64,000 bases of DNA, from NCBI RefSeq assembly GCF_000783395.1, contig NZ_JSFK01000023.1, forward strand, positions 62,001 through 126,000. The letters run 5' to 3'. The position numbers and the translations under genes are program-made. Below are positions 17,900 through 25,914 of this stretch, one piece after another (position 1 is the stretch's first letter; every line of letters starts with the position of its first letter). The notes beneath the pieces were generated by a model. It made no database searches. It saw only the letters and a program-made list of their open reading frames with translations, and had not been told where the DNA came from. Source of the stretch: Pseudomonas chlororaphis. GTDB lineage: Bacteria > Pseudomonadota > Gammaproteobacteria > Pseudomonadales > Pseudomonadaceae.

Positions 17900-18602
17900 A
17901 GGTTATCTTCAAAACTCGCTCAAACTGAAAGACCCTCTTGAAGTCAAAGAGTCCGAGCACCTCTCCTTCGAAGCCAGTATCGAAGATGCCCTTGCTTATC
18001 TCGCCAAGAAAAAACCCATTGACTACAAAGCGGTCCTCAAGACTCACGAGATCCTGTTCTCCGGTTTTTATCCTTGGGCAGGGAAAGACAGGAACGAACT
18101 AGTTCCCCATCTCGCGGTTTTCAAGGGATCGAAAGATGATCCGCATCACACGATATTCGAACGTCCTGACTTGATCAAAAGATCCGTCGAATACGCCTTC
18201 GAACTCGCAGCAAACAAAAAACGTTTTCGTCAGCGCCCCGGCGAAGTAATGGGCCAGTTGGCGTCCGCCCACCCGTTTCTGGATGGCAATGGCCGCACAA
18301 TCCTGCTCATCTACATGGAGTTGTGCTATCGGACCCGGTTCGCCATTGACTGGTCAAAAACCAACAAAGACGACTACCTGCGAGCACTCGCCGACGAAAT
18401 TCGAGAGCCTTTCACGGGCCATCTGGATGATTATCTGGCCCCCTTTGTCATCGATATTTCCAACCGCGATGAATGGCCGGCAATGATTGGCGGAATAAAG
18501 GGTCTGGATGGACTGGACAAGGAAGGGATCATCTATAAGAGCCTGGATGATCCCGAGGTTCAGCGACTTTATAAAGCGTATCGAGCAATGCCTCTTGAAT
18601 GA
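17859..18602 (+). CDS. fic: Fic-domain protein (AMP transferase-type toxin), start codon not evident
   Basis: The frame is open from 17793, but no ATG, GTG or TTG occurs until a TTG at 18171, inside the Fic domain. Homology-like sequence begins at about 17862 (AQTFDPFGDFETEGYL), giving about 247 residues. The catalytic loop is HPFLDGNGRTILL: His, Asp and the GNGR core are present, while the final Arg of the HxFx(D/E)GNGRxxR consensus is Leu. Fic enzymes transfer AMP or related groups to target proteins, often gyrase or topoisomerase IV when acting as toxins. The 2-base gap relative to a GCG-CAG start suggests a lost ATG, or expression by frameshifting from the antitoxin frame. It may therefore be silent. 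Confidence 0.75.
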   Translation, partial: LAQTFDPFGDFETEGYLQNSLKLKDPLEVKESEHLSFEASIEDALAYLAKKKPIDYKAVLKTHEILFSGFYPWAGKDRNELVPHLAVFKGSKDDPHHTIFERPDLIKRSVEYAFELAANKKRFRQRPGEVMGQLASAHPFLDGNGRTILLIYMELCYRTRFAIDWSKTNKDDYLRALADEIREPFTGHLDDYLAPFVIDISNRDEWPAMIGGIKGLDGLDKEGIIYKSLDDPEVQRLYKAYRAMPLE

Positions 18603-18657
18603 TCCGCGCTCCCCGTCGTGTCGCTGTTGAATTCTTGGGTCTGACTTCGCGATGAAC

Positions 18658-18690
18658 AAAAAGCCTGCTTTTCATGGCAGGCTTTTGTTT
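18658..18690. terminator. Bidirectional terminator between fic and hydrolase A
   Basis: AAAAGCCTGC at 18659-18668 pairs with GCAGGCTTTT at 18677-18686; T-runs follow on both strands. It serves the minus-strand hydrolase and probably the plus-strand fic. Confidence 0.8.
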
Positions 18691-18702
18691 GTTCGCGCAG
18701 GC

Positions 18703-19335
18703 TTACTTCTGCTGAGCGGTCAGCGCCGAGTAGCTGTTCATCAGGTTGCGGTAGTTGGGGATCCGCTGCGACAGCAGGTTACCCAGACCTTCAATGTCGT
18801 TGCGCCAGTCGCGGTGCAGCTCACAGGCCACCGAGAACCAGTTCATCATCTGTGCGCCAGCCTGAGTCATGCGGCTCCACGCGGCTTGTTGCACGGTGGT
18901 GTTGAAGGTACCGGACGCATCAGTCACCACAAAAACATCAAACCCTTCCGCCAGCGCCGACAAGGTCGGGAACGCTACGCACACATCCGTCACAACACCG
19001 GCAATGATGATCTGCTTACGGCCGGTGGCCTTGATCGCCTTCACAAAATCTTCGTTGTCCCAGGCGTTGATCTGACCTGGACGAGCGATGTACGGCGCGT
19101 CCTGGAACATCTCTTTCAACTCGGGTACCAGCGGGCCGTTCGGGCCTTGTTCGAAACTGGTGGTGAGGATGGTTGGCAGTTCGAAGAATTTGGCCAGATC
19201 GGCCAGGGCCAACACGTTGTTCTTGAATTCGTTTGGCGAGAAGTCCTGCACCAGAGAAATCAAACCGGTCTGGTGATCAACCAGCAGCACGATGGCGTCG
19301 TCTTTGTTCAGGCGGTTGTAGGTTGGAGTGGTCAT
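18703..19335 (-). CDS. YcaC-type isochorismatase-family hydrolase, copy A
   Basis: The 210-aa cysteine hydrolase has the family's Asp20 (VLLVDHQTG) and nucleophile Cys119 (AGVVTDVCVAF). YcaC-like members are oligomeric amide or imide hydrolases of unknown physiological substrate. The protein differs from copy B by one residue (MFQDAP against MFPDAP). GGGAAG precedes the ATG at 19335. The upstream region carries the TGAAA-N4-TTTCA motif. Copy A sits immediately 5' of a sugar operon that copy B follows. Triplication with nearly fixed protein sequence suggests recent duplication or gene conversion. Confidence 0.9.
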   Translation of the reverse strand: MTTPTYNRLNKDDAIVLLVDHQTGLISLVQDFSPNEFKNNVLALADLAKFFELPTILTTSFEQGPNGPLVPELKEMFQDAPYIARPGQINAWDNEDFVKAIKATGRKQIIIAGVVTDVCVAFPTLSALAEGFDVFVVTDASGTFNTTVQQAAWSRMTQAGAQMMNWFSVACELHRDWRNDIEGLGNLLSQRIPNYRNLMNSYSALTAQQK

Positions 19336-19418
19336 GGTCTGCTTCCCTTTTGAGTTTTAGAAGTTGTTGTTGCGTTCAAGTTGGGTACAGATTACTGACG
19401 CACAGGGACGGGATAAAT

Positions 19419-19439
19419 CGGCTGAAAAGCGTTTCACCG
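19419..19439. promoter_or_regulatory. Operator-like inverted repeat upstream of hydrolase A
   Basis: TGAAA-AGCG-TTTCA at 19423-19436, flanked by CGGC and CCG, lies about 85 bp upstream of the hydrolase ATG. The same element is at 25056-25076 and 45695-45715, and in changed form at 17482-17502. It is a candidate LysR-type regulator site. Confidence 0.5.
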
Positions 19440-19524
19440 TCAACTCAAAAGGGACAATTTTCCGGCTGTCGGTGAGTCTGAAAAACTGGCACCACTGACA
19501 AACCTGCGCGGAGCAGTCACGGGG

Positions 19525-20535
19525 TCATTTATCAGCTGCAGGCGCCCGCGCCGTGCTGTCGCGCTTCGTCAATGTGAACGGCAACACCACATGCCGTTGC
19601 GGCAACGGCTGCTTCTCGATCAGCGCAATCAGCATTTCCACGGCTTTCTCGCCAAACATTTCGGCGGGTTGAGCAATGGTCGTCAGCGGTGGATCGCAGT
19701 ATGCGGCCATTGGAATATCGTCAAATCCGGCGAGCGAAATATCCTCCGGCACGCGCAGCCCCTGCTCTTTAATGCTCTTGAGCGCGCCGATGGCCATTTC
19801 GTCATTTTCACAAAACAGCGCGCTCGGTCGGTTGTCGAGCGCGAGCAGTTTCCCGGCACCCGAATAGCCAGCGTCCAGGGTGAAATCGCCGTGACAGATG
19901 AGCGTGTTGTCCAGCGCAAGACCGGCGTCGCGCAGGGCCGCTTCATACCCCGCCAGACGATCACGCGTGAGCGGGCTGCCTTTGGGTCCTTTGATCAGTC
20001 CGATGCGCTGATGCCCCATCGCGATCAGGTACTCGGTCATGGCTTTGGCCGCCGCAACGTTATCCAGACTGATCGTTGGATGCCGTCCGTGCCGGATGAC
20101 TTCGCAGGCATTGACGATCGGGGTCAGCACTGGCTCGGCGGCGGATTCATCGAATGGATCAAAGGCACGCAACTGAATCACGCCATCGGCTTGATGGGCG
20201 TACACCAGATCAGCGAACTGGCGCTCAAGTGATGCCTGGCCCTGGGTGTCGCACAACAGCAACCGGTATCCGGCGGCCTGCGCGGCTTTCTGTGCGCCGC
20301 TGATCACCTTGGCGAAAAAAGTGTTGGCAATAGTCGGGACCAGAATCACCAGGTTGCCCGTTCTGCGCGAGCGAAACTGCACCGCCATCAAATTCGGTCG
20401 ATAGCCGGTTTGCTGGACGGCGGCCATGACCCGCTCGCGGGTATCGGGCAGCACACGCTCGGGGGACTTCAATGTTCTCGACACCGTTGCTACCGAGACA
20501 CCCGCCAGCCGTGCCACTTCGCGGATATTGGACAA
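19525..20535 (-). CDS. LacI-family repressor of the adjacent sugar operon
   Basis: The 336-aa protein has a LacI helix-turn-helix at residues 3-50 (IREVARLAGVSVATVSRTLKSPERVLPDTRERV) with the hinge helix RPNLMAVQFRSRRTG, then a periplasmic-binding-like effector domain. The start is a TTG at 20535 with GCGAGG before it. It is divergent from the dehydrogenase-isomerase-symporter operon, and a perfect 18-bp palindrome lies just downstream of that operon's predicted promoter. The likely inducer is the operon's sugar or a derivative. Confidence 0.92.
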   Translation of the reverse strand: MSNIREVARLAGVSVATVSRTLKSPERVLPDTRERVMAAVQQTGYRPNLMAVQFRSRRTGNLVILVPTIANTFFAKVISGAQKAAQAAGYRLLLCDTQGQASLERQFADLVYAHQADGVIQLRAFDPFDESAAEPVLTPIVNACEVIRHGRHPTISLDNVAAAKAMTEYLIAMGHQRIGLIKGPKGSPLTRDRLAGYEAALRDAGLALDNTLICHGDFTLDAGYSGAGKLLALDNRPSALFCENDEMAIGALKSIKEQGLRVPEDISLAGFDDIPMAAYCDPPLTTIAQPAEMFGEKAVEMLIALIEKQPLPQRHVVLPFTLTKRDSTARAPAADK

Positions 20536-20621
20536 GACTGCCTCGCTCTTTCAATCAAATCGGCCGTCGAGCTTACCGCACAGCGTCACACGCCGAAACG
20601 TTGGCATTCGTCAGACACGGT

Positions 20622-20676
20622 TTGACACTCGCTGATTTCAGGCCTAGATTTCGCCGACGATGTAACCGGTTACATC
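20622..20676 (+). promoter_or_regulatory. Sigma-70 promoter with LacI-type operator
   Basis: TTGACA at 20622-20627 and TAGATT at 20645-20650 are separated by 17 bp, a near-consensus promoter. GATGTAACCGGTTACATC at 20659-20676 is a perfect 18-bp palindrome with the central CG of LacI-family operators, starting about where transcription should begin. Repressor binding there would block initiation or clearance. Confidence 0.85.
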
Positions 20677-20712
20677 ATCAATGTTTCGCATGAATCCACT
20701 GAGACAATTGCC

Positions 20713-21903
20713 ATGATTGCAGCAGGAAGAAAAATAAGAATGGGCTTCGTCGGCGGTGGTGAAGGTGCCTTCATCGCCCAGGCACACCGGCAAGCCGCCG
20801 GCCTCGATGGACGCTTCGAACTGGTCTGCGGTGCGTTCAGCCGCGACGCCCATAACAATCAACGCAGTGGTGCGGCGCTTGGGCTGCCTGCGCAACGCTG
20901 CTATGACGCCTGGCAGGACATGCTGGCCGCCGAACACGCACTGCCGGCCGATCAGCGCATGGAACTGCTGGTGATCGTCACGCCTAATCACCTGCACGCC
21001 CCTATCGCCAGTGCAGCACTGAGTGCGGGTTTCCATGTGTTCAGTGAAAAGCCCGCTGCGCTCAATCTGGCGCAAGTGCAGGACTTGGCCCGCGTGGTCA
21101 ACAACAGCCAGCGGATCTACGCCTTGGCACATACCTACCTGGGGTATGCGATGGTCTGGCAGGCACGCGAGATGGTCGCCAACGGTGAAATCGGGCGTCT
21201 GCGCAAAGTCCTCGTCGAATACCCGCAAGGCTGGCTCAGCAGCGATGTGGCTGGCCAAGGCAACAAACAGGCGGGCTGGCGCGACAATCCTGAACAATCC
21301 GGCATCGGTGGCTGCATCGGTGACATCGGCACGCACGCGTTTTCCCTCGCGGAGTTTGTCGCGGGTCAATCCATCCAGTTCATCAGCGCGATGCTCGGGT
21401 CGCATTTGAGCAGTCGCCAGCTGGATGACGACGCCTCGATGTTGTTCAAAATGGCCGACGGCGCCAGCGGCGTATTGATCGCCAGCCAAGTGTGCGCGGG
21501 CGAAGAGAATCCGCTGAAGATTCGCCTTTATGGCGACAAGGGCGGGCTGGAATGGCGTCAGGAAGAGCCCGCCAGTCTGATCCATCGCCCGTTGAATGAA
21601 CCGATGCGCGTGCTGCGCTCAGGCGTTGGCCAGCCTTGGCTGTGCGAAGCCGCCACCCGGCGCATGCGCTTGCCCGCCGGGCACCCGGAAGGCTACCTCG
21701 AGGCCATGGCCAATCTCTACGGTGACCTCGCGCAGGCCATTTTCCAGGGTGCGAGCGGCCCTGACGCACCGGGCGTTCCCGGCATAGCCACCGGGCTGCG
21801 CGGCATGGCCTTCATCGAGACCGCCATCGCCAATCATTGTGGCGAAGCCAAATGGACCGCAATACCTGACCTTGCCAATGGAGCAGCCGCCAATGAACGT
21901 TAA
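20713..21903 (+). CDS. Gfo/Idh/MocA-family sugar dehydrogenase
   Basis: The 396-aa protein has an N-terminal Rossmann motif (MGFVGGGEGAFIAQAHRQ), the EKP motif (FSEKPAALNLAQV, about residue 112) and a catalytic-type GDIGTHAFSL near residue 205. The family oxidises or reduces sugar and cyclitol hydroxyls with NAD(P). It is first in the LacI-controlled operon; its 3' end overlaps the start of the isomerase gene by 11 bp. The combination with a TIM-barrel isomerase suggests a 3-keto-sugar or inositol-like pathway, but the substrate is unknown. Confidence 0.87.
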   Translation: MIAAGRKIRMGFVGGGEGAFIAQAHRQAAGLDGRFELVCGAFSRDAHNNQRSGAALGLPAQRCYDAWQDMLAAEHALPADQRMELLVIVTPNHLHAPIASAALSAGFHVFSEKPAALNLAQVQDLARVVNNSQRIYALAHTYLGYAMVWQAREMVANGEIGRLRKVLVEYPQGWLSSDVAGQGNKQAGWRDNPEQSGIGGCIGDIGTHAFSLAEFVAGQSIQFISAMLGSHLSSRQLDDDASMLFKMADGASGVLIASQVCAGEENPLKIRLYGDKGGLEWRQEEPASLIHRPLNEPMRVLRSGVGQPWLCEAATRRMRLPAGHPEGYLEAMANLYGDLAQAIFQGASGPDAPGVPGIATGLRGMAFIETAIANHCGEAKWTAIPDLANGAAANER

Positions 21904-22975
21904 TCAACAACGCCCGAGCGGGATGCGCGGCCCCGGTATCTTTCTCGCCCAATTCATCGCCGACGAAGCGCCTTTCGATACCTTGGCCAACATCGCGCAA
22001 TGGGCCGCTTCCCAAGGCTACAAAGCCATTCAATTGCCGACCCTCGGCACGCGCTTCATCGACCTTGAACGCGCCGCCGACAGTCAGGATTACTGCGACG
22101 AACTCATCGCCGTATGCGCCAAGGCCGGCGTGGTGATCAGCGAGCTGTCGACGCACCTGCAAGGCCAACTGGTCGCGGTGCATCCGGCGTTCGACGCACT
22201 CTTCGATGACTTCGCCCCGGCAGCGCTGCGTGGCCAGCCGCAAGCACGCACCGAGTGGGCGATCAGCCAGTTGAAACTGGCGGCGCGCGCCAGTCAGCGC
22301 TTGGGGTTGACCGCCCACGCGACCTTTTCCGGCGCCCTGCTCTGGCCCTACGTCTACCCATGGCCGCAACGCCCTGCCGGCCTGGTGGAACAGGGCTTTG
22401 CCGAATTGGCGAAACGCTGGTTGCCGATCCTCGAATGCTTCGATGAGGCCGGTGTCGACCTCTGCTACGAGATCCACCCCGGCGAAGACCTGCACGATGG
22501 CGCCTCTTTCGAACAATTCCTTGAAGCGGTGAATCATCATCCGCGCGCGGCAATTCTGTATGACCCGAGCCATCTGTTGCTGCAGCAAATGGACTACCTG
22601 GGCTTCATCGATCGCTACCACGCGCGCATCCGCATGTTCCACGTCAAGGACGCGGAGTTTCACGCCAACGCGCGATCCGGCGTCTACGGTGGCTATCAGG
22701 GCTGGGTTGATCGCCCGGGGCGGTTTCGTTCATTGGGCGATGGCCAGATCGACTTCAAGGCGATCTTCAGCAAACTGACGCAATACGACTTCAACGGCTG
22801 GGCCGTGCTGGAGTGGGAATGCTGCTTGAAAGACGCGGCACAAGGCGCTGCCGAAGGGGCGGCCTTCATCGAACGACACATGATCACCCGAACCCGCAAG
22901 GCATTCGACGATTTCGCCAGTGTGAGTGCTGACGAGCAATCCAACCGGCGTCTGCTGGGCCTTGGCGAACCCTGA
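21893..22975 (+). CDS. Sugar phosphate isomerase/epimerase-like TIM-barrel protein
   Basis: The 360-aa protein belongs to the xylose isomerase-like/AP-endonuclease-2 TIM-barrel superfamily. Metal-ligand motifs include CYEIHPGEDLHDG (Glu), YDPSHLLLQQMD (Asp, His), FHVKDAEF (His, Asp) and a final VLEWECC (Glu). Members isomerise or epimerise sugars, or cleave 3-keto-glycosides. The ATG at 21893 has GGAG at 21880; an in-frame ATG at 21878 is possible. Coupled to the upstream dehydrogenase by overlap; the transporter starts about 42 bp downstream. Confidence 0.85.
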   Translation: MNVNQQRPSGMRGPGIFLAQFIADEAPFDTLANIAQWAASQGYKAIQLPTLGTRFIDLERAADSQDYCDELIAVCAKAGVVISELSTHLQGQLVAVHPAFDALFDDFAPAALRGQPQARTEWAISQLKLAARASQRLGLTAHATFSGALLWPYVYPWPQRPAGLVEQGFAELAKRWLPILECFDEAGVDLCYEIHPGEDLHDGASFEQFLEAVNHHPRAAILYDPSHLLLQQMDYLGFIDRYHARIRMFHVKDAEFHANARSGVYGGYQGWVDRPGRFRSLGDGQIDFKAIFSKLTQYDFNGWAVLEWECCLKDAAQGAAEGAAFIERHMITRTRKAFDDFASVSADEQSNRRLLGLGEP

Positions 22976-23017
22976 TTACCACGCTGTTACCGACATAAAA
23001 ATAATACGGTGATTGAA

Positions 23018-24256
23018 ATGAACGTAATGAATGCGCGACTCAGCGTCATGATGTTTCTGCAGTTTTTTATCTGGGGCGGCTGGTTCGTCACCCTCGGCAC
23101 CTTTCTCACCACGACACTGGCAGCCAGCGGCGGCCAGGTGGGAATGGCGTTCTCCACGCAGTCGTGGGGCGCGATCATTGCGCCGTTTTTCGTTGGTCTG
23201 ATTGCTGATCGCTTTTTCAATGCCGAACGCATTCTGGCGGTGTTGCACCTGCTGGGTGCGGTGCTGCTCTTTCAGCTTTATCGGGCAGCTGATTTCAGTG
23301 CGTTTTATCCCTATGTGCTGGCGTACATGTTGGTCTACATGCCAACGCTGGCCTTGGTCAACGCAGTAGCCTTCCGACAGATCAAAGACCCGGCCCGGGA
23401 GTTTTCCCGCATCCGCGTATGGGGCACCATTGGCTGGATTGTCGCCGGCATCGTGATCAGTTTCGGCTTTGCCTGGGACGCTCAACAGACGATTGCTGCA
23501 GGCGGTTTGCGCAACACGTTCCTGATGTCCGCCGTGGCCTCGCTGGTGTTGGGCCTCTACAGTTTCAGCCTGCCGAAAACCGCACCGTTGAAATCCACCA
23601 CCGATACGCCTGGTATCAAACAGATGGCGGGGATGGACGCATTGGGCCTGCTCAAGGATCGCAGTTATCTGGTGTTCTTTCTCGCGTCCATCCTGATCTG
23701 CATTCCTCTGGCGTTCTATTACCAGAATGCCAATCCGTTTCTGGCCGAAATCGGTGTCACCAACCCCACCGCGAAGATGGCTCTGGGTCAGGTCTCCGAA
23801 GTGCTGTTCATGCTTCTGCTACCCCTGTTCATCCAGCGTTTCGGCATCAAGATTGCATTGCTGGTCGGCATGCTGGCCTGGGCCTTGCGCTATGTATTGT
23901 TCGCCTACGGCAACAATGGTGACCAAGCGTTCATGCTGCTGATCGGTATTGCGCTGCACGGCGTGTGTTATGACTTTTTCTTCGTCTGCGGGCAGATCTA
24001 CACCGATGCCAAAGCGCCCGAGCGCTTCCGCAGCTCGGCTCAGGGCCTGATCACCTTGGCCACTTACGGTGTGGGCATGCTGATCGGATTCTGGGTGGCG
24101 GGTCAGATCACTGACCACTTCACCGCGCAAAACGGCCACAACTGGAGAAGTATATGGCTGTTCCCGGCAGGATTTTCGGTGGTGGTTCTGCTGTGTTTCG
24201 CGCTGGCGTTCAAAAGCCGTGGCGGCGAAAAGGAAGGGATGCCGTCGACCGTCTAG
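23018..24256 (+). CDS. MFS transporter, nucleoside:H+ symporter (NHS)-like
   Basis: The product of about 412 aa has twelve hydrophobic segments and motifs of the Nuc_H_symport family: FLQFFIWGGWFVTLGTFL at the start, then IRVWGTIGWIVAGI in the fifth segment. NHS-like proteins import nucleosides, and several in sugar operons carry sugars or glycosides instead. It is the last gene of the LacI-regulated operon, so it probably imports the operon's substrate. Starts at GTG 23009, ATG 23018 or ATG 23027 are all possible; no strong ribosome site decides. Confidence 0.85.
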   Translation: MNVMNARLSVMMFLQFFIWGGWFVTLGTFLTTTLAASGGQVGMAFSTQSWGAIIAPFFVGLIADRFFNAERILAVLHLLGAVLLFQLYRAADFSAFYPYVLAYMLVYMPTLALVNAVAFRQIKDPAREFSRIRVWGTIGWIVAGIVISFGFAWDAQQTIAAGGLRNTFLMSAVASLVLGLYSFSLPKTAPLKSTTDTPGIKQMAGMDALGLLKDRSYLVFFLASILICIPLAFYYQNANPFLAEIGVTNPTAKMALGQVSEVLFMLLLPLFIQRFGIKIALLVGMLAWALRYVLFAYGNNGDQAFMLLIGIALHGVCYDFFFVCGQIYTDAKAPERFRSSAQGLITLATYGVGMLIGFWVAGQITDHFTAQNGHNWRSIWLFPAGFSVVVLLCFALAFKSRGGEKEGMPSTV

Positions 24257-24292
24257 AAACGCCGTTCTGATAGGCGCAGCGGCAGAAAACAG

Positions 24293-24325
24293 AAAAAGCC
24301 TGCTTTTCAGGGCAGGCTTTTCGTT
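24293..24325. terminator. Bidirectional terminator between sugar operon and hydrolase B
   Basis: AAAAGCCTGC at 24294-24303 pairs with GCAGGCTTTT at 24312-24321, A- and T-rich on both sides. Confidence 0.8.
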
Positions 24326-24339
24326 TGCGGCGCGCAGGC

Positions 24340-24972
24340 TTACTTCTGCTGAGCGGTCAGCGCCGAGTAGCTGTTCATCAGGTTGCGGTAGTTGGGGATC
24401 CGCTGCGACAGCAGGTTACCCAGACCTTCAATGTCGTTGCGCCAGTCGCGGTGCAGCTCACACGCCACCGAGAACCAGTTCATCATCTGTGCGCCGGCCT
24501 GAGTCATGCGGCTCCACGCGGCTTGTTGCACGGTGGTGTTGAAGGTGCCGGAAGCGTCGGTCACCACAAAAACATCAAACCCTTCCGCCAGCGCCGACAA
24601 GGTCGGGAACGCTACGCACACATCCGTCACCACACCGGCAATGATGATCTGCTTACGGCCGGTGGCTTTGATCGCCTTCACAAAATCTTCGTTGTCCCAG
24701 GCGTTGATCTGACCTGGACGAGCGATGTACGGCGCGTCCGGGAACATCTCTTTCAACTCGGGTACCAGCGGGCCGTTCGGGCCTTGTTCGAAACTGGTGG
24801 TGAGGATGGTTGGCAGTTCGAAGAATTTGGCCAGATCGGCCAGGGCCAACACGTTGTTCTTGAATTCGTTTGGCGAGAAGTCCTGCACCAGAGAAATCAA
24901 ACCGGTCTGGTGATCAACCAGCAGCACGATGGCGTCGTCTTTGTTCAGGCGGTTGTAGGTTGGAGTGGTCAT
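24340..24972 (-). CDS. YcaC-type isochorismatase-family hydrolase, copy B
   Basis: 210 aa, differing from copy A at one residue (Pro in place of Gln in MFPDAP) and from copy C at one residue (Asp in LAEGFDVFVV). Asp20 and Cys119 are conserved. The frame continues upstream to 25104, but GGGAAG before the ATG at 24972 and agreement with the other copies fix the start there. Expression is expected from the same promoter-operator unit as copy A. Confidence 0.9.
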   Translation of the reverse strand: MTTPTYNRLNKDDAIVLLVDHQTGLISLVQDFSPNEFKNNVLALADLAKFFELPTILTTSFEQGPNGPLVPELKEMFPDAPYIARPGQINAWDNEDFVKAIKATGRKQIIIAGVVTDVCVAFPTLSALAEGFDVFVVTDASGTFNTTVQQAAWSRMTQAGAQMMNWFSVACELHRDWRNDIEGLGNLLSQRIPNYRNLMNSYSALTAQQK

Positions 24973-25055
24973 GGTCTGCTTCCCTTTTGAGTTTTTGAAT
25001 TTGTTGTTGCGTTCAAGTTGGGTACAGATTACTGACGCACAGGGACGGGATAAAT

Positions 25056-25076
25056 CGGCTGAAAAGCGTTTCACCG
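25056..25076. promoter_or_regulatory. Operator-like inverted repeat upstream of hydrolase B
   Basis: TGAAA-AGCG-TTTCA at 25060-25073, identical to the element of copy A. Confidence 0.5.
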
Positions 25077-25100
25077 TCAACTCAAAAAGGACAATACCTA

Positions 25101-25697
25101 TCAACCAGGCACTTCTGCACTGTCGGCAGAAACCGACAATGACGCGCTCATTTCAGCGTGACACACCGCGAGTATTTCATCGGCCAATGCTGAATCATCC
25201 GGGCAGGCCCGCGACAGGATGATCGCGCCCACCGCACGCGCCAGCATGTCGATCATTTTCACTCGCCCCTCACCAGATGCAGCGTCGGGCCCTGTCGGGT
25301 ACTTGTCGCCAAGCGTCTGCAGCGTGCGCTCGATGCCGTCGGCAAACGCTGTTTTAACGTCGTCAGACTGGCGCGCGGCGTCGCCGCACAACGCCGCCAT
25401 GGTGCAACCGCTGCCCCGCCCGTCCCGATGGTCTTTCGACACATAAGCGTCGATGAAGCCTTGAACATCGACCATTTCGGCACTGACCAACGAGCGCGCG
25501 AGGCTGTTGGCCGAGGCTTCGGACATCAGGTCGGCCTTAGAGCCGAAGTGCTTGTAGAAACCTCCGTGGGTGAATCCGGCTGCCGCCATCAGGTCCGCGA
25601 CGCCGACGCCGTCAAAACCTCGCTCACGAAACAGCACCGAGGCGGTCTCGACGATGTGCTCGCGGTTTGCCTGCGCCTGGGCTTTGGTGACTCTCAC
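25101..25697 (-). CDS. TetR-family regulator
   Basis: The 198-aa protein has a TetR helix-turn-helix (residues about 12-55, VLFRERGFDGVGVADLMAAAGFTHGGFYKHFGSK) and a C-terminal ligand domain with GCTMAALCGDAAR, as in the YcdC/AcrR-like regulators of short-chain dehydrogenase genes. The start is GTG at 25697, after a strong GGAGG. It is divergent from the SDR gene at 25915, its likely target. The 217-bp intergenic region (25698-25914) has a TTGACA at 25762 but no clear palindrome that I can name as operator. Confidence 0.88.
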   Translation of the reverse strand: MRVTKAQAQANREHIVETASVLFRERGFDGVGVADLMAAAGFTHGGFYKHFGSKADLMSEASANSLARSLVSAEMVDVQGFIDAYVSKDHRDGRGSGCTMAALCGDAARQSDDVKTAFADGIERTLQTLGDKYPTGPDAASGEGRVKMIDMLARAVGAIILSRACPDDSALADEILAVCHAEMSASLSVSADSAEVPG

Positions 25698-25914
25698 TTC
25701 AATACCTCCGCTGAAAAATCATGCGCCGATGATACATAGATGTCGGCCATAATCAAAATCGTTGACAGCTTAGATTTCGATCATCATCCTAATTGCAGAG
25801 GTTACGGCTGCACCCACAGACACGGAGTATTGCTGCTCGGTAAGTCGAGCTCCGCCGTAATTGCTGCCTCATGCATCACCCCTAATCGATGTTTTTTGAA
25901 AAAGAGATGATCCC

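Larger units (their letters stand above)
18655..19457. repeat. Hydrolase cassette, copy A (direct repeat)
   Basis: About 800 bp containing terminator, YcaC-type hydrolase gene and about 120 bp of upstream sequence, repeated in the same orientation at 24290-25096 and 44924-45735. Copies A and B differ at only about eight bases in the coding part by eye; copy C is more diverged, mostly at synonymous positions. Similarity stops near GGACAAT at the promoter-distal end of each copy. Confidence 0.85.
24290..25096. repeat. Hydrolase cassette, copy B (direct repeat)
   Basis: Same unit as 18655-19457 in the same orientation, 5.64 kb away. A and B bracket the entire LacI-sugar operon, so RecA recombination between them could delete it. 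The promoter-distal end stops a few bases before the TetR stop codon at 25101. Confidence 0.85.
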
